Shown: positions 16,092 through 29,076 of the stretch, one piece after another
Numbering within the stretch: position 1 is the first letter of the stretch
Layout of the letters: each line of letters begins with the position of its first letter
Assembly: GCA_910584595.1 (NCBI GenBank)
Contig: CAJUBQ010000007.1
Span: 1 to 64,000, forward strand
DNA from: an uncultured Eubacterium sp.
GTDB taxonomy: Bacteria > Bacillota > Clostridia > Lachnospirales > Lachnospiraceae
Length of the DNA: 64,000 nt
Direction: 5' to 3'
Made by a program: the position numbers and the translations under genes
The notes under the pieces: generated by a model
The model's database searches: none
What the model saw: only the letters and a program-made list of their open reading frames with translations
Told to the model about the DNA's origin: nothing

Positions 16092-16170
16092 TTGAATTTA
16101 CTGTAATTCTATTGATTACTCTACAATCGTAGCCACACGACCAGACCCTACAGTCCTGCCACCCTCACGA
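16090..16170 (-). other. attR: element B / tuf junction
   Basis: Contains the last codons of the working tuf gene. It shares exact blocks CCTTGAATTTACTG, GCCACACGACCAGA and CCACCCTCACGA with the left junction at 2353-2423. Host tuf sequence continues to the right and element sequence to the left. Confidence 0.85.
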
Positions 16171-17303
16171 ATAGCAAACGTAAGCCCCTGCTCCATAGCA
16201 ACAGGATGAATCAATTCAATCGTCATTTCAATATTATCACCAGGCATACACATCTCTGTACCACTTGGTAAAGCACAAACGCCTGTTACGTCAGTTGTTC
16301 TAAAATAGAACTGCGGACGGTAATTATTGAAGAAAGGTGTATGACGACCACCTTCATCTTTTGTCAATACATAAACCTGAGCTGTAAACTTACGATGACA
16401 TGTTACAGAACCCGGCTTAGCCAAAACCTGACCTCTTTCGATCTGGTCACGGTTGATACCACGCAGTAATGCACCGATGTTATCACCAGCCATAGCTTCG
16501 TCTAACTGTTTGCGGAACATTTCGATACCAGTTACAACTGTCTTTTGAACATCTTCTTTTACACCCAAGATTTCCAATTCGTCATTCAGATGTAAAGTGC
16601 CTCTTTCTACTCTACCTGTAGCAACTGTACCACGGCCTGTAATTGTGAATACGTCTTCGACAGGCATTAAGAACGGCTTGTCAGTATCACGCTGAGGATC
16701 CGGAATATAGCTGTCAACAGTTTCCATTAATTCCATGATTTTGTCGCCCCACTCACTCTTAGGATCTTCCAGAGCTTTTAAAGCAGAGCCTTTGATAATC
16801 GGGCAGCCTTCGAATTCATATTCTTCCAGCTGTTCTGTAATTTCCATTTCAACCAACTCAAGTAATTCTTCGTCGTCTACCATATCACATTTATTCATAA
16901 ATACTACAATGTAAGGTACACCTACCTGACGGGACAATAAGATATGCTCTTTTGTCTGAGCCATAACACCGTCCGTAGCAGCTACAACAAGAATAGCGCC
17001 ATCCATCTGAGCTGCACCGGTAATCATGTTCTTTACATAGTCAGCATGCCCAGGACAGTCAACGTGTGCATAATGTCTGTTAGCTGTTTCATACTCAACG
17101 TGAGCAGTAGAGATTGTGATACCTCTTTCTCTCTCTTCCGGAGCCTTATCAATATTAGCGAAATCTACAGCTGCATTACCTTCTACTCTTTCAGAAAGTA
17201 CTTTTGTGATTGCTGCTGTTAAGGTTGTTTTACCATGATCTACGTGACCGATGGTACCGATATTACAATGTGGTTTTGTTCTTTCAAATTTAGCCTTTGC
17301 CAT
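16116..17303 (-). CDS. tuf: Elongation factor Tu
   Basis: 395 aa, full length. GTPase motifs: GHVDHGKTT (P loop), DCPGHADY (G3), NKCDMVD (G4) and GSALKAL (G5). It delivers aminoacyl-tRNA to the ribosome. The start follows AAGGAGGACATTTCAAC. It is the last gene of the rpsL-rpsG-fusA-tuf group, 206 nt after fusA with its own promoter. Its final codons (about the last 10-17) come from element B, whose insertion core lies at 16132-16170; the protein sequence is preserved because the element carries a recoded copy of the tuf 3' end. Confidence 0.98.
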   Translation of the reverse strand: MAKAKFERTKPHCNIGTIGHVDHGKTTLTAAITKVLSERVEGNAAVDFANIDKAPEERERGITISTAHVEYETANRHYAHVDCPGHADYVKNMITGAAQMDGAILVVAATDGVMAQTKEHILLSRQVGVPYIVVFMNKCDMVDDEELLELVEMEITEQLEEYEFEGCPIIKGSALKALEDPKSEWGDKIMELMETVDSYIPDPQRDTDKPFLMPVEDVFTITGRGTVATGRVERGTLHLNDELEILGVKEDVQKTVVTGIEMFRKQLDEAMAGDNIGALLRGINRDQIERGQVLAKPGSVTCHRKFTAQVYVLTKDEGGRHTPFFNNYRPQFYFRTTDVTGVCALPSGTEMCMPGDNIEMTIELIHPVAMEQGLTFAIREGGRTVGSGRVATIVE

Positions 17304-17366
17304 GTTGAAATGTCCTCCTTAAAAATTTTACCCATAGGGCTGTTTGTTTATAATATACTATCTCGT

Positions 17367-17395
17367 ATTATATTCGAAATTTCCTGTTTTTTCAA
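17367..17395 (-). promoter_or_regulatory. Sigma-A promoter of tuf
   Basis: On the minus strand TTGAAA (17395-17390), a 17-nt spacer and TATAAT (17372-17367), about 65 nt before the tuf start. Confidence 0.75.
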
Positions 17396-17509
17396 GTAAT
17401 TCCTACTAAGAATTATTTGTTTTTCAATATATTGGCAGCAGCTCAAACAAGTTGGACTGCTCCATATACTGATTTTTAAATTGCTTCGTCTCTAAGATTG
17501 AAAGCTATA

Positions 17510-19627
17510 TTATTTTGACTGTGCAGATATTACCTTTTCCTGTACGGACTTCGGAACCTGCTCGTATTTCTCAAAGAACATGGAGTAGTTGCCGCGCCCC
17601 TGTGTTCTGGAACGTAAATCTGTAGAATAGCCAAACATCTCTGCCAGTGGTACAAATGCACGTACAATCTTGCCGCCGCCAAGATCATCCATACCTTCAA
17701 TACGTCCGCGGCGAGAATTCAGGTCACCGATAACATCACCCATATATTCTTCCGGCATAGTTACCTCTACCTTCATAATCGGCTCTAAAATAGCAGGAGC
17801 CGCTTTGGACATCGCTTCTTTAAAACACATGGAACCTGCGATATGGAAGGCCATTTCGGATGAATCGACTTCATGGTAAGAACCATCGTAAACAGTTGCC
17901 TTAATGCCAAGAACAGGGAAGCCTGCAAGGATACCTGCCTGTGACGCTTCTTCAATACCTTCCCCGACTGCCGGAATGTATTCTTTCGGAATCGCGCCAC
18001 CGACAACAGCTGATTCAAACTTAAATACTTCTTCACCGTTTGCATCCATTGGTTCAAACTTAACTTTACAATGTCCATACTGGCCACGTCCACCAGACTG
18101 TTTTGCATACTTGTATTCCTGATCGACAGGTTTTGTAAATGTCTCTTTATATGCAACCTGTGGAGCGCCCACGTTGGCTTCTACCTTAAATTCACGAAGC
18201 AGACGGTCTACGATAATCTCCAGATGCAATTCGCCCATACCAGCAATAATTGTCTGTCCGGTTTCCTGGTCTGTATGTGCGCGGAATGTAGGATCCTCTT
18301 CAGCCAGTTTCGCCAAAGCTTCACCCATCTTGCCCTGTCCGGCCTTTGTCTTCGGTTCAATCGCAAGCTCGATAACCGGTTCAGGGAATTCCATGGATTC
18401 CAGAATTACCGGATGCTGGTCATCACAGATTGTATCACCGGTTGTTGTCAGCTTAAAGCCAACTGCAGCCGCAATATCTCCGGAATATACCTTGTCCAGC
18501 TCCGCACGCTTATTTGCATGCATCTGCAGCAGACGGCCAACACGCTCTTTTTTATCCTTTGTAGCATTTAATACATAAGAACCGGATTTTAATACACCGG
18601 AATATACACGAATAAATGCAAGCTTACCTACAAACGGGTCAGTCATGATTTTAAATGCCAGTGCGGAGAAAGGCTCTTCATCAGAAGAATGTCTTTCCAC
18701 TTCATTGCCATCTAAATCAACGCCTTTAATTGCCGGCACATCTGTAGGAGCAGGCATAAACTCTAACACAGCATCAAGCAATTTCTGTACCCCTTTATTA
18801 CGGTATGCAGAACCGCAGCATACAGGAATTGCTGTACATTCACATGTCGCCTTACGCAAAACCTTCTTCAAATCCTCAACAGAAGGTTCCTCTCCTTCCA
18901 AATACTGCATCATCAGATCATCATCTAATTCACAGATCTTTTCAATCAGCTCTGTGTGATACAGCTCTGCGTCATCCTTCATATCATCCGGAATCGCCGT
19001 AATGGAGATATCATCACCTTTATCATCATTGTAAATATAAGCTTCCATTTCGAACAAATCGATGAGCCCTTTAAATTCATCTTCTTTGCCGATTGGAATC
19101 TGTAAAATAATCGCATTTTTACCCAATCTTGTACGAATCTGGTCTACGGCACCGTAAAAATCTGCACCCAAAATGTCCATTTTGTTAATAAATGCCATTC
19201 TTGGTACATTATAGGTGTCAGCCTGACGCCAAACGTTTTCTGACTGAGGTTCAACACCACCCTTCGCACAGAAGACACCAACTGCGCCATCTAATACACG
19301 GAGTGAACGTTCAACTTCAACTGTAAAATCAACGTGTCCTGGAGTATCAATAATATTAATACGATGCTCTAATGCACCCGGCTTAACTTTCGCATGATCT
19401 TCCAAAGTCCAGTGACAGGTTGTAGCGGCTGAAGTAATTGTGATTCCTCTTTCCTGCTCCTGTTCCATCCAGTCCATGGTAGCAGTGCCTTCATGAGTAT
19501 CACCAATCTTATAGTTAATACCGGTATAGTATAAAATACGCTCAGTCAATGTTGTCTTACCAGCATCGATATGAGCCATAATACCAATATTTCTGGTTCT
19601 CTCTAATGGATATTCTCTTCCAGCCAA
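17510..19627 (-). CDS. fusA: Elongation factor G
   Basis: 705 aa, full length. Translation GTPase motifs: AHIDAGKTT near residue 17, RGITITSAA (switch I), [12 protein letters not shown], and GSAYRNKGV. The five-domain EF-G architecture continues with the domain IV segment [15 protein letters not shown] and the C-terminal [18 protein letters not shown]. It catalyses ribosomal translocation and recycling. It lies 34 nt after rpsG in the str operon and is preceded by AGGAGG. No sign of a second, specialised EF-G paralogue. Conserved host gene. Confidence 0.98.
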   Translation of the reverse strand: MAGREYPLERTRNIGIMAHIDAGKTTLTERILYYTGINYKIGDTHEGTATMDWMEQEQERGITITSAATTCHWTLEDHAKVKPGALEHRINIIDTPGHVDFTVEVERSLRVLDGAVGVFCAKGGVEPQSENVWRQADTYNVPRMAFINKMDILGADFYGAVDQIRTRLGKNAIILQIPIGKEDEFKGLIDLFEMEAYIYNDDKGDDISITAIPDDMKDDAELYHTELIEKICELDDDLMMQYLEGEEPSVEDLKKVLRKATCECTAIPVCCGSAYRNKGVQKLLDAVLEFMPAPTDVPAIKGVDLDGNEVERHSSDEEPFSALAFKIMTDPFVGKLAFIRVYSGVLKSGSYVLNATKDKKERVGRLLQMHANKRAELDKVYSGDIAAAVGFKLTTTGDTICDDQHPVILESMEFPEPVIELAIEPKTKAGQGKMGEALAKLAEEDPTFRAHTDQETGQTIIAGMGELHLEIIVDRLLREFKVEANVGAPQVAYKETFTKPVDQEYKYAKQSGGRGQYGHCKVKFEPMDANGEEVFKFESAVVGGAIPKEYIPAVGEGIEEASQAGILAGFPVLGIKATVYDGSYHEVDSSEMAFHIAGSMCFKEAMSKAAPAILEPIMKVEVTMPEEYMGDVIGDLNSRRGRIEGMDDLGGGKIVRAFVPLAEMFGYSTDLRSRTQGRGNYSMFFEKYEQVPKSVQEKVISAQSK

Positions 19628-19661
19628 GATTTTTTCCTCCTAATTAACTGCAACATGCACA

Positions 19662-20132
19662 TTAGAATCTGTAGTGGGCAAATGCCTTGTTTGCTTCTGC
19701 CATCTTGTGCATATCCTCTTTACGCTTTACAGATGCTCCTGTATTATTTGCTGCATCCATAATTTCATTTGCTAACCGTTCTTCCATGGTCTTCTCGGAT
19801 CTCTTACGAGAAAACATCGTCATCCAGCGAAGCGCTAACGCCTGACGACGATCCGGTCTTACTTCGATTGGCACCTGATAGGTAGCGCCACCGATACGTC
19901 TTGCCTTTACTTCAAGCACAGGCATAATATTATTCATTGCATCCTCAAAAACTTCCAACGCAGGTCTGTCTGTTTTTTCTGCAACCCGGTCGAATGCATG
20001 ATATACAATTTTCTGTGCAATACCTTTCTTGCCGTCCAGCATAATATTATTGATAAGCTTTGTAACGACTGTATTGTTGTAAATTGGATCAGCTAATACT
20101 TCTCTTTTCTGAGTATGTCCTTTACGTGGCAC
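19662..20132 (-). CDS. rpsG: 30S ribosomal protein S7
   Basis: 156 aa starting at the GTG at 20132 ([12 protein letters not shown]), with AAGGAGG seven bases upstream; a longer frame to 20153 has no SD. It contains the S7 stretches [20 protein letters not shown] and [20 protein letters not shown] and ends AFAHYRF. It binds the 3' major domain of 16S rRNA and starts head assembly. Part of the str operon between rpsL and fusA. Confidence 0.97.
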   Translation of the reverse strand: MPRKGHTQKREVLADPIYNNTVVTKLINNIMLDGKKGIAQKIVYHAFDRVAEKTDRPALEVFEDAMNNIMPVLEVKARRIGGATYQVPIEVRPDRRQALALRWMTMFSRKRSEKTMEERLANEIMDAANNTGASVKRKEDMHKMAEANKAFAHYRF

Positions 20133-20406
20133 GATACTTCCCTCCTTAATCATTATGATCGTCTGATTTTTCAGACAGATGTTTCCTTTCGATTAATTCA
20201 ACGGTACTCACATGTTGTGTTACGTGCGGAGTTATTTATATCTATAACAATGGTTCCGCCGGATCGTTCTGACTTTCCGGCTCAAATAATTCCAACACTA
20301 ACCTCTACGGAACGCTGCCAGATGGCATGCGCACTTTGATACACTGAGTCTTATTGCTCCGCTAAAAATATAATCTGATTATCATAACAGATTTTGCAAA
20401 ATCATG

Positions 20407-20829
20407 TTATTTTTTAGCGTCTTTCGGTCTCTTAGCGCCGTATTTAGAACGGGCCTGACGTCTGTTCGCAACACCTGCCGTATCAAGTGTACCCCTGATA
20501 ATATGGTATCTTGTACCAGGTAAATCCTTTACTCTGCCGCCGCGGATAAGAACAACACTATGCTCCTGCAAATTATGGCCTTCTCCAGGAATGTAACTTG
20601 TAACTTCGATTCCATTCGAAAGACGTACTCTGGCAATCTTACGAAGCGCTGAGTTAGGTTTTTTAGGAGTTGCTGTCTTAACAGCTGTACATACACCACG
20701 CTTCTGTGGAGAAGCTGTATCTGTCGCTTTCTTCTGTAAGGAATTATATCCTTTCTGAAGCGCCGGCGCTGTAGACTTCTTTGCAGCTGACTTTCTTCCT
20801 TTTCTTACTAACTGGTTAAATGTTGGCAT
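20407..20829 (-). CDS. rpsL: 30S ribosomal protein S12
   Basis: 140 aa from the ATG at 20829 ([13 protein letters not shown]), behind CAGGAGGTG; a frame to 20874 is spurious. The conserved loops [19 protein letters not shown] and [20 protein letters not shown] (decoding centre; Lys/Pro sites linked to streptomycin response) are wild-type in appearance. First gene of the str operon. The 274-nt spacer to rpsG (20133-20406) has no gene. Confidence 0.98.
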   Translation of the reverse strand: MPTFNQLVRKGRKSAAKKSTAPALQKGYNSLQKKATDTASPQKRGVCTAVKTATPKKPNSALRKIARVRLSNGIEVTSYIPGEGHNLQEHSVVLIRGGRVKDLPGTRYHIIRGTLDTAGVANRRQARSKYGAKRPKDAKK

Positions 20830-20884
20830 TATTTTCACCTCCTGTATTTTATATGATGTGCGCAACATTATCACACGCTAGAAT

Positions 20885-20913
20885 ATTATATATAGAGATT
20901 TTCAGAATGTCAA
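20885..20913 (-). promoter_or_regulatory. Sigma-A promoter of the str operon (rpsL)
   Basis: Consensus TTGACA (20913-20908), 17-nt spacer and TATAAT (20890-20885) on the minus strand, about 56 nt before the rpsL start. Confidence 0.85.
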
Positions 20914-20982
20914 GGAAGATTTCTCTATTTCAGTATATTTCAGCATATTGCACTGTTTCCCATTTATTTTTCCCCGTTTTTA

Positions 20983-21030
20983 GAAAAAAATACCATCGAA
21001 AGAAAAAATCTCTCTCGTGGTATTTTTCTC
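20983..21030 (-). terminator. Terminator after rpoC
   Basis: AAAAATACCATCGA and TCGTGGTATTTTT pair over 13 positions around an A/T-rich loop, with T-rich sequence following on the minus strand. It separates the rpoBC operon from the rpsL promoter. Confidence 0.8.
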
Positions 21031-21068
21031 AGTTAAAATATAACTATTATTTATTTTATCTGTATAGC

Positions 21069-24000
21069 CTAATCCATCAGAGCATATTCTGCATCATCTG
21101 ACGGATCCGGTACTTCTGCGTCATATGCAGGATCATCATACGTATCTTCTCTCTCTAACCCATCTGCATATGCCCTCATGCCTGCTGCATCAGAAAACAC
21201 CGGATGATCCGCTTCCTGCGCAGCCATATCACCTTCTTCGCTGTCTGATGCATACAGATCGTCATCTTCATCATCCATTGCAAATAACGCTGTATGGCCG
21301 TTAGCTGCATCCGCATGTTCAGACGCGCCGGCGCCTTCATCAAATTCCATAAAATCTTCTTCTCCGAACAATTGCTCCTGTTCATTTACATCCGAATCAA
21401 GTTTAATGCTTCGATAGCGCTTCATACCTGTACCTGCCGGAATCAGCTTACCGATAATAACATTCTCTTTCAGACCAATTAGCGGATCAATCTTGCCTTT
21501 AATTGCGGCCTCTGTCAGTACTTTCGTTGTCTCCTGGAAAGAAGCCGCCGATAAGAACGAATTTGTTGCCAGCGATGCTTTCGTAATGCCAAGCAGTACC
21601 TGCGCACCCTCCGCCGGTTCCATATCTTCTTTCACAAGCCTTTCGTTTGCATCTTCAAATTCCAGATTGTCTACCAATGTTCCTGGAAGAAACTCTGAAT
21701 CTCCATTGTTTTCAATGCGGATCTTCTTTAACATCTGGCGTACAATGACCTCAATATGTTTGTCATTGATTTCCACACCCTGCAGACGATATACACGCTG
21801 TACTTCTCTCAGCAAATAATCCTGAACGGCCCGGACTCCTTTGATCTTTAAAATATCATGTGGATTTACAGAACCTTCAGTCAGTTCATCTCCGGCTTCC
21901 AGTACTGCTCCGTCCATAACCTTAATACGCGAACCATATGGAATCAGATATGCTTTTGACTCTCCGGATTCCTGATTTGTTACAATGATCTCACGCTTCT
22001 TTTTTGTATCCTTAATCGTGGCAACACCGCCGAATTCTGTAATAATGGCAAGTCCCTTTGGCTTTCTTGCCTCAAACAGCTCCTCGACACGAGGAAGACC
22101 CTGTGTAATATCATCTCCGGCAACACCGCCTGAGTGGAACGTACGCATCGTAAGCTGTGTACCCGGCTCACCGATCGACTGCGCTGCTATAATGCCTACT
22201 GCTTCGCCAACCTGTACAGACTGTCCGGTCGCCATATTCGTACCATAGCATTTTGCACACACTCCATCTAAGGAACGGCATGTTAAAATTGTACGAATCT
22301 TTAATTTTGAGATTGGTTCTCCATTTTCATCCACGCCAATACTCATAATCTTCTCTGCCCGTCTCGGCGTAATCATATGATTTGCTTTCACGAGCACGTT
22401 ACCATCTTTATCACAGACGGTCTCACAGGAGAAACGGCCTGTTAAACGTTCCTGCAGACTCTCAATCTCTTCTTTGCCATCCATAAATGCAGTAACTACC
22501 ATTCCCGGAATCTCACGGTCTTTTCCTTCATTACAATCCAATTCACGTACAATCAACTCCTGCGATACATCTACCAGACGTCTCGTCAGGTATCCAGAGT
22601 CGGCCGTACGAAGCGCTGTATCAGACATTCCTTTTCTGGCCCCGTGTGCAGACATAAAGTATTCCAATACGTCAAGTCCTTCACGGAAATTAGACTTAAT
22701 CGGCATTTCGATCGTCCGTCCGGTCGTATCTGCCATTAATCCACGCATACCTGCCAGCTGTTTGATCTGTTTATCAGAACCACGAGCGCCGGAGTCGGCC
22801 ATCATGAAAATATTATTATATTTATCCAGACCGGATAACAGCGCATGTGTCAGCTCATCATCCGTTTCTTTCCATACTTCGACAACTTCTTTGTAACGTT
22901 CTTCCTCTGTAATCAGGCCACGTTTATACTGCTTTGTGATTCTGTCCACCGTATTCTGTGCTTCATTAATCAGCTCAGGCTTTTGCGGCGGCACTGTCAT
23001 ATCCGAAATAGAAACGGTCATAGCAGCTCTTGTGGAATATTTATAGCCCATAGACTTAATATCATCCAACACCTCTGCCGTTGTAGTAGCGCCATGTACA
23101 TTAATGACTTTTTCCAATATCTGCTTTAACTGCTTCTTTGCTACATGGAAGTCTACTTCCAGCAGCAATTCATTTTCCGGCTTGCTGCGGTCTACAAATC
23201 CCAAATCCTGAGGAATAATTTCGTTAAAAATAAATCTTCCTAAAGTAGATTCTATCGTTCCGGTTTTCACACTTCCATCCGGCATTTTTCTGCTTACCCG
23301 CACATGAATTCTGCTGTGCAGTGTACATGCCTGATTTTCATATGCCAGAATTGCTTCATTTACATTTTTATAATAAGAGCCTTCACCCAAAGAGCCTGGC
23401 CGTTCCTGTGTTAAATAGTAAATACCAAGTACCATATCCTGTGAAGGTACGGCAACCGGACCACCGTCCGAAGGCTTTAATAAGTTATTTGGCGACAGCA
23501 GCATAAATCTGCATTCTGCCTGAGCTTCCTGCGACAATGGCAAATGGGCCGCCATCTGATCTCCATCAAAGTCTGCATTATAAGCCGTACATACAAGTGG
23601 ATGCAGCTTAATCGCTTTTCCTTCGACAAGAATTGGTTCAAATGCCTGAATGCCAAGACGATGCAAGGTAGGAGCACGATTTAGCATAACCGGATGCTCT
23701 TTAATAACTTCTTCCAGAACATCCCATACCTCTGTCTGCAGACGCTCCACCATCTTTTTCGCACTCTTGATATTATGTGCCGTTCCATTAGAAACAAGCT
23801 CTTTCATTACAAAAGGTTTAAACAGCTCGATTGCCATTTCTTTTGGCAATCCACACTGATAAATTTTCAGTTCCGGCCCTACAACGATAACAGACCGTCC
23901 GGAATAATCCACACGTTTTCCTAACAGGTTTTGTCTGAAACGACCGCCTTTTCCCTTTAACATGTCAGAAAGAGACTTCAGTGCGCGGTTCCCAGGCCCG

Positions 24001-24941
24001 GTAACCGGACGTCCGCGCCTGCCGTTATCTATCAAAGCATCGACCGCTTCCTGCAGCATACGTTTTTCATTTCTGACAATAATATCCGGTGCGCCAAGCT
24101 CCAACAGTCTGCGCAGACGATTGTTGCGGTTAATAATTCTTCGATACAAGTCATTCAAATCAGACGTTGCAAAACGCCCGCCGTCCAGCTGTACCATTGG
24201 ACGCAGATCCGGCGGAAGCACTGGAACAACTGTCATAATCATCCATTCCGGCTTATTTCCTGACTCATAAAATGCATCCACAACTTCCAGACGCTTAATG
24301 ATTCTTGCTCGCTTTTGTCCCGTCGCATCTTTTAATGCAGCTTTTAATGAAACAGAATCTCTCTCCAGATCAATTGCCTGCAGCAGCTCTAAAATAGACT
24401 CTGCACCCATACCTACACGAAAAGCGCTTCCATATTTCTCTCTTGCTTCCTGATATTCATTTTCAGATAGCACCTGTTTATAGCTTAACTCTGTCGTCCC
24501 CGGATCCAGCACAATATAAGAAGCAAAATACAGCACCTTTTCCAGCGTCCTTGGAGACAAGTCCAAAATCAGCCCCATTCGGCTTGGTATTCCTTTAAAA
24601 TACCAGATATGGGAAACAGGAGCGGCAAGCTCAATATGTCCCATACGTTCTCTGCGGACACTGGCTTTTGTTATTTCAACGCCACAGCGGTCACAGACAA
24701 CACCTTTATAGCGGATTTTCTTATATTTTCCGCAATGACACTCCCAGTCCTTACTTGGTCCAAAGATTTTTTCACAATACAATCCATCTTTTTCCGGTTT
24801 TAAGGTCCGGTAATTGATCGTCTCCGGTTTTTTAACTTCCCCCTTCGACCATTCCCTGATTTTTTCCGGCGAGGCCAGACCAATCTGAATAGCATCAAAC
24901 TGAATTGGCTGATTGGTTTCTTCGTTCATTATTTCTGACAT
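21069..24941 (-). CDS. rpoC: RNA polymerase beta' subunit
   Basis: 1290 aa from the ATG at 24941 ([10 protein letters not shown]), eight bases after AAGGGAG; the in-frame GTG at 24950 is too close to the SD. Landmarks: zinc site [20 protein letters not shown], catalytic [10 protein letters not shown], bridge-helix region and the C-terminal zinc site with [13 protein letters not shown]. The C-terminus is a long acidic, low-complexity tail rich in D, E and A (last about 80 residues), longer than strictly needed. It starts 15 nt after rpoB. Confidence 0.99.
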   Translation of the reverse strand: MSEIMNEETNQPIQFDAIQIGLASPEKIREWSKGEVKKPETINYRTLKPEKDGLYCEKIFGPSKDWECHCGKYKKIRYKGVVCDRCGVEITKASVRRERMGHIELAAPVSHIWYFKGIPSRMGLILDLSPRTLEKVLYFASYIVLDPGTTELSYKQVLSENEYQEAREKYGSAFRVGMGAESILELLQAIDLERDSVSLKAALKDATGQKRARIIKRLEVVDAFYESGNKPEWMIMTVVPVLPPDLRPMVQLDGGRFATSDLNDLYRRIINRNNRLRRLLELGAPDIIVRNEKRMLQEAVDALIDNGRRGRPVTGPGNRALKSLSDMLKGKGGRFRQNLLGKRVDYSGRSVIVVGPELKIYQCGLPKEMAIELFKPFVMKELVSNGTAHNIKSAKKMVERLQTEVWDVLEEVIKEHPVMLNRAPTLHRLGIQAFEPILVEGKAIKLHPLVCTAYNADFDGDQMAAHLPLSQEAQAECRFMLLSPNNLLKPSDGGPVAVPSQDMVLGIYYLTQERPGSLGEGSYYKNVNEAILAYENQACTLHSRIHVRVSRKMPDGSVKTGTIESTLGRFIFNEIIPQDLGFVDRSKPENELLLEVDFHVAKKQLKQILEKVINVHGATTTAEVLDDIKSMGYKYSTRAAMTVSISDMTVPPQKPELINEAQNTVDRITKQYKRGLITEEERYKEVVEVWKETDDELTHALLSGLDKYNNIFMMADSGARGSDKQIKQLAGMRGLMADTTGRTIEMPIKSNFREGLDVLEYFMSAHGARKGMSDTALRTADSGYLTRRLVDVSQELIVRELDCNEGKDREIPGMVVTAFMDGKEEIESLQERLTGRFSCETVCDKDGNVLVKANHMITPRRAEKIMSIGVDENGEPISKLKIRTILTCRSLDGVCAKCYGTNMATGQSVQVGEAVGIIAAQSIGEPGTQLTMRTFHSGGVAGDDITQGLPRVEELFEARKPKGLAIITEFGGVATIKDTKKKREIIVTNQESGESKAYLIPYGSRIKVMDGAVLEAGDELTEGSVNPHDILKIKGVRAVQDYLLREVQRVYRLQGVEINDKHIEVIVRQMLKKIRIENNGDSEFLPGTLVDNLEFEDANERLVKEDMEPAEGAQVLLGITKASLATNSFLSAASFQETTKVLTEAAIKGKIDPLIGLKENVIIGKLIPAGTGMKRYRSIKLDSDVNEQEQLFGEEDFMEFDEGAGASEHADAANGHTALFAMDDEDDDLYASDSEEGDMAAQEADHPVFSDAAGMRAYADGLEREDTYDDPAYDAEVPDPSDDAEYALMD

Positions 24942-24956
24942 ATATGGCACTCCCTT

Positions 24957-27900
24957 CTATTCCATATCTGAACCGTCATCATCAAAATCATCTACAAAAA
25001 TAGAATCATCCTCATCTTCTTCCAGCTCATCTTCTTCTGCATCTACAAGTTCTTCGCTCTCCGCATCAAACTCCTTCTTAGAAAATCCCATTTTACTGAA
25101 AGATTCACTGCTTTCAAATGCAAAATCCTTGTCTCCCGATATAATAGAATTTAAATCTGTATTACCATATTCACTCGTTTCCATCAGCTGCACTTCATTG
25201 CGGCACTCATCCAACACTCTGACGTCGAGCGCCAATGACTGCAGCTCCTTAAGCAATACTTTAAAGGACTCCGGTATACCTGGCTCCGGTATGTTTTCTC
25301 CCTTGATAATTGCTTCATAAGTCTTCACACGTCCAACGACATCATCGGATTTTACCGTCAGAATCTCCTGCAGCGTATAAGACGCTCCATAAGCTTCCAG
25401 CGCCCATACTTCCATTTCTCCGAAACGCTGTCCGCCAAACTGCGCTTTACCGCCTAACGGCTGCTGCGTAACCAAAGAATACGGTCCGGTTGATCTTGCA
25501 TGAATCTTGTCGTCTACAAGATGATGAAGCTTCAAATAATGCATGTGGCCAATCGTTACCGGAGAATCAAAATATTCTCCTGTACGCCCGTCACGCAGCT
25601 GCACCTTTCCATCTCTGGATATCGGGACGCCTTTCCATACTTCCCTGTGATCCCTGTGATCGGATAAATACCGGATAACGTCTTCTCGCAGCTGATCCTG
25701 ATACTTTGCCTCAAATTCTTCCCACTCCATATTGACATAATCATTTGCCAATTCCAGCGTATCCTGAATATCCACTTCTCTTGCGCCATCAAACACCGGC
25801 GTTTCAATATTAAATCCAAGCGCTTTTGCTGCAAGGCTTAAATGAATTTCCAATACCTGCCCGATATTCATACGCGAAGGCACGCCAAGCGGATTTAAAA
25901 CAATATCCAGCGGACGCCCATTCGGTAAAAACGGCATATCTTCTACCGGAAGCACACGGGAAACCACACCCTTGTTTCCATGACGTCCGGCCATTTTATC
26001 ACCTACAGAAATCTTTCTCTTCTGTGCTATATAAATACGAACCGCCTGATTAACACCCGGCGACAACTCGTCTCCATTGTCTCTCGTAAATACTTTTGCA
26101 TCTACAACAATACCATATTCACCATGCGGCACTTTTAATGAAGTATCACGCACTTCTCTTGCTTTTTCACCAAAAATCGCACGAAGCAGCCTTTCTTCTG
26201 CAGTCAGCTCCGTCTCTCCTTTTGGAGTTACTTTTCCAACCAGAATATCCCCGGCGCGCACCTCTGCGCCAATACGGATAATTCCTCTTTCATCCAGATC
26301 TTTTAACGCATCATCACCGACGCCCGGCACATCTCTTGTAATTTCTTCCGGCCCCAGCTTTGTGTCTCGCGCTTCCGCTTCGTATTCCTCTATATGAATC
26401 GATGTATACACATCATCCTGTACTAATCGTTCGCTTAATAATACAGCATCTTCATAGTTATAACCTTCCCATGTCATAAATCCAATGAGCGGATTCTTTC
26501 CAAGCGCCAGCTCACCTTGTGAAGTAGACGGACCGTCTGCAATGACCTCGCCTGCCTCTACATGTTCGCCTTTAAATACAACCGGCCTTTGGTTATAACA
26601 GTTGCTTTGATTACTTCTTGTAAATTTAGACAACCGATACGTATTCAGCGTACCGTCATCATTTCGAATTTTTATTTCATTTGATACGGAACTCTCCACC
26701 GTACCGGCTTTCTTTGCTACTACGCAAACACCTGAGTCAACAGCCGCTTTCGGCTCCATACCGGTACCGACAACAGGCGCTTCTGTCGTTAAAAGCGGCA
26801 CTGCCTGCCGCTGCATATTAGATCCCATCAGCGCACGATTTGCATCGTCGTTTTGCAGAAAAGGAATCAACGCTGTAGCTACAGAAAACACCATCTTTGG
26901 AGATACATCCATATAATCAAACATTGTCTTGTCGTATTCCTGTGTTTCCTCCAAATAACGCCCGGATACGGAATTACGCACAAAATGCCCGTTTTCATCC
27001 AGCTTTTCATTCGCCTGCGCTACATGGTAATTATCTTCTTCATCCGCCGTCATATAAACAACTTCTTCTGTGACCCTCGGATTCTTCGGATCCGATTTAT
27101 CAATTTTACGGTACGGCGCTTCAACAAATCCATATTCATTAATTCTTGCATAACAGGCCAGCGAATTAATCAAACCGATATTCGGTCCTTCAGGCGTCTC
27201 AATCGGGCACATTCTCCCATAATGGGAATAATGCACGTCACGCACCTCAAATCCGGCACGATCTCTGGACAAACCACCCGGTCCCAATGCAGACAGACGT
27301 CTTTTATGTGTCAATTCACCAAGCGGATTGTTCTGATCCATAAACTGTGACAGCTGGGAGGAACCAAAAAACTCTTTTACCGCCGCTGTTACCGGTTTAA
27401 TATTAATCAGACTTTGCGGAGAAATCCCCTCTAAGTCCTGCGTCGTCATACGCTCCCGCACAACTCTCTCCAAACGCGACAGACCAATACGATATTGATT
27501 CTGCAGCAGCTCCCCAACTGCACGAATACGACGATTTCCTAAATGATCTATATCATCATCATTTCCAATTTCCCATTCCAGATGCATATTATAATTAATG
27601 GAAGCAAAAATATCTTCTTTCGTAATATGCTTCGGAATAAGCAGATTTATATTTTTACGAAACAGCGCTTTTAATTCCTCATCATCTGCGCCTTCATTTT
27701 CTTCTAAAAGCTTTTTCAGCGCCGGATAATAAACCAGCTCACGAATGCCAATTTCACTCGGATCGATCTGCGGACACCAGACACTGAAATCTACCATCAT
27801 CGAAGACAGCACTTTTACATTGCGTTCCTCTGTCTGAATCCAGACATACGGAATCGCTGCATTCTGAATCTTTTCGGACGCCTCACGAGATAACGTTGTT

Positions 27901-28841
27901 CCCGGCTGCAGTTCGATGACTTCTCCTGTTTCCGGATCAGGGAAAGAAACCGCTTCCGCAAGCACCTGCCCTTTCAGCCGGTTTTTAAAATGAAGCTTTT
28001 TATTAAATTTATAACGTCCGACTTTTGCCAGATCATATCTTCTCGGATCAAAAAACATTGCTGTAATCAAGCTTTCCGCACTGTCCACAGTCAACGGCTC
28101 ACCCGGACGGATTTTCTTATATAATTCTAACAAACCCTGTTCATAATTCGTTGCAACGTCTTTTCCAAAACTTGCAACAATCTTTGGCTCTTCCCCAAAC
28201 AAATCTATAATTTCCTGATTTGTCCCGACGCCAAGCGCACGAACGAGCACTGTAATCGGCACCTTTCTTGTCCGGTCTACACGAACATAAAATACGTCAT
28301 TGGAGTCCGTCTCATATTCCAGCCATGCGCCACGGTTTGGAATAACGGTACAGGAATATAAAGTCTTGCCGACTTTGTCATGAGAAATCGCATAGTAAAT
28401 ACCAGGAGAACGCACTAACTGACTAACAATTACACGTTCCGCGCCATTAATTACAAACGTACCCGTTTCAGTCATTAACGGAAGATCACCCATAAAAATC
28501 TCATGGTCGTTGATCTCGCCATTTTCTTTGTTATACAGTCTGACTTTTACCTTCAAAGGAGCCGCATAAGTCGCATCTCGTTCTTTACACTCTGGAATCG
28601 TATATTTTACATCATCTTCACACAATGTAAAGTCAATAAAATCCAGACTCAGATGTCCGCTGTAATCGGAAATCGGAGAGATGTCTGCAAATACTTCTTT
28701 CAGCCCTTCTTTTAAGAACCACTGATAGGAATCTTTTTGGACTTCAATCAGATTCGGCATTTCCAGAACCTCTTTTTGTCTCGAGTAACTCATACGTATA
28801 CTTCTGCCAGTATTTACCGGACGTATTCTGTTCTTCTCCAT
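24957..28841 (-). CDS. rpoB: RNA polymerase beta subunit
   Basis: 1294 aa from the ATG at 28841 ([20 protein letters not shown]), with GAGAGGTGA upstream; the longer frame to 28985 is non-coding. The rifampicin-pocket region reads [20 protein letters not shown] and [20 protein letters not shown], wild-type at the positions most often altered by resistance. [21 protein letters not shown] and the C-terminal [18 protein letters not shown] are conserved. An acidic tail ends the protein, as in RpoC. Confidence 0.99.
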   Translation of the reverse strand: MEKNRIRPVNTGRSIRMSYSRQKEVLEMPNLIEVQKDSYQWFLKEGLKEVFADISPISDYSGHLSLDFIDFTLCEDDVKYTIPECKERDATYAAPLKVKVRLYNKENGEINDHEIFMGDLPLMTETGTFVINGAERVIVSQLVRSPGIYYAISHDKVGKTLYSCTVIPNRGAWLEYETDSNDVFYVRVDRTRKVPITVLVRALGVGTNQEIIDLFGEEPKIVASFGKDVATNYEQGLLELYKKIRPGEPLTVDSAESLITAMFFDPRRYDLAKVGRYKFNKKLHFKNRLKGQVLAEAVSFPDPETGEVIELQPGTTLSREASEKIQNAAIPYVWIQTEERNVKVLSSMMVDFSVWCPQIDPSEIGIRELVYYPALKKLLEENEGADDEELKALFRKNINLLIPKHITKEDIFASINYNMHLEWEIGNDDDIDHLGNRRIRAVGELLQNQYRIGLSRLERVVRERMTTQDLEGISPQSLINIKPVTAAVKEFFGSSQLSQFMDQNNPLGELTHKRRLSALGPGGLSRDRAGFEVRDVHYSHYGRMCPIETPEGPNIGLINSLACYARINEYGFVEAPYRKIDKSDPKNPRVTEEVVYMTADEEDNYHVAQANEKLDENGHFVRNSVSGRYLEETQEYDKTMFDYMDVSPKMVFSVATALIPFLQNDDANRALMGSNMQRQAVPLLTTEAPVVGTGMEPKAAVDSGVCVVAKKAGTVESSVSNEIKIRNDDGTLNTYRLSKFTRSNQSNCYNQRPVVFKGEHVEAGEVIADGPSTSQGELALGKNPLIGFMTWEGYNYEDAVLLSERLVQDDVYTSIHIEEYEAEARDTKLGPEEITRDVPGVGDDALKDLDERGIIRIGAEVRAGDILVGKVTPKGETELTAEERLLRAIFGEKAREVRDTSLKVPHGEYGIVVDAKVFTRDNGDELSPGVNQAVRIYIAQKRKISVGDKMAGRHGNKGVVSRVLPVEDMPFLPNGRPLDIVLNPLGVPSRMNIGQVLEIHLSLAAKALGFNIETPVFDGAREVDIQDTLELANDYVNMEWEEFEAKYQDQLREDVIRYLSDHRDHREVWKGVPISRDGKVQLRDGRTGEYFDSPVTIGHMHYLKLHHLVDDKIHARSTGPYSLVTQQPLGGKAQFGGQRFGEMEVWALEAYGASYTLQEILTVKSDDVVGRVKTYEAIIKGENIPEPGIPESFKVLLKELQSLALDVRVLDECRNEVQLMETSEYGNTDLNSIISGDKDFAFESSESFSKMGFSKKEFDAESEELVDAEEDELEEDEDDSIFVDDFDDDGSDME

Positions 28842-28975
28842 ATGACGTTTCACCTCTCGTTCTTTATTTTCAACAAAAAAAGCACATATAGATATGGGCT
28901 GCAACTTTGCTACAATATGTTGTAGTATCGTAAAAAAGCGCAAAAAAGCCGATTTGCACAATAAGTGCAACGTAT

Positions 28976-29005
28976 ATGATAGCACAAGTCCTGCTGGTTC
29001 GTCAA
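28976..29005 (-). promoter_or_regulatory. Candidate internal promoter of rpoB
   Basis: TTGACG (29005-29000), 18-nt spacer and TATCAT (28981-28976) on the minus strand, downstream of the rplL terminator. The -35 box and the GTGC before the -10 resemble the rpmG promoter at 32478-32506. Confidence 0.55.
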
Positions 29006-29031
29006 GGATTATTTTCCAAAATTTTTACAAT

Positions 29032-29064
29032 AAAAAAGCAGCTCTGTTAAGAACTGCTTTTCTT
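29032..29064 (-). terminator. Terminator/attenuator between rplL and rpoB
   Basis: On the minus strand AAAAGCAGTTC and GAGCTGCTTTT pair around a short loop followed by TTTTTT. Placed after rplL as the usual attenuator that sets the L12 to RNA polymerase ratio. Confidence 0.75.
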
Positions 29065-29076
29065 ACTTACATCAAG

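Larger units (their letters stand above)
2385..16145. mobile_element. Integrative mobilizable element B inserted in the 3' end of tuf
   Basis: About 13.76 kb bounded by duplicated tuf 3' ends at 2369-2423 and 16116-16170. Contents from the tuf side leftward: DUF6076 gene, HTH/excisionase-like gene, tyrosine integrase, CHC2 primase, VapE-like helicase, iteron-like array, oriT-like repeat, MobV relaxase, truncated hsdM, broken transposase, and a five-gene cargo cassette. It has a relaxase but no visible coupling protein or secretion genes, so it would need a helper element to transfer (inference). Matching TAGAAGCA arm-type repeats lie just inside both ends. Confidence 0.85.

Noticed and set aside
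21176..28940. Many plus- and minus-strand open frames inside rpoC and rpoB
   Set aside because: They overlap strongly conserved coding sequence in other frames and have no SD or family match.
28842..29076. Search for tRNA genes in the spacers of the ribosomal and RNA polymerase operons
   Set aside because: No cloverleaf-like sequence or 3' acceptor pattern was found in any intergenic region I read.
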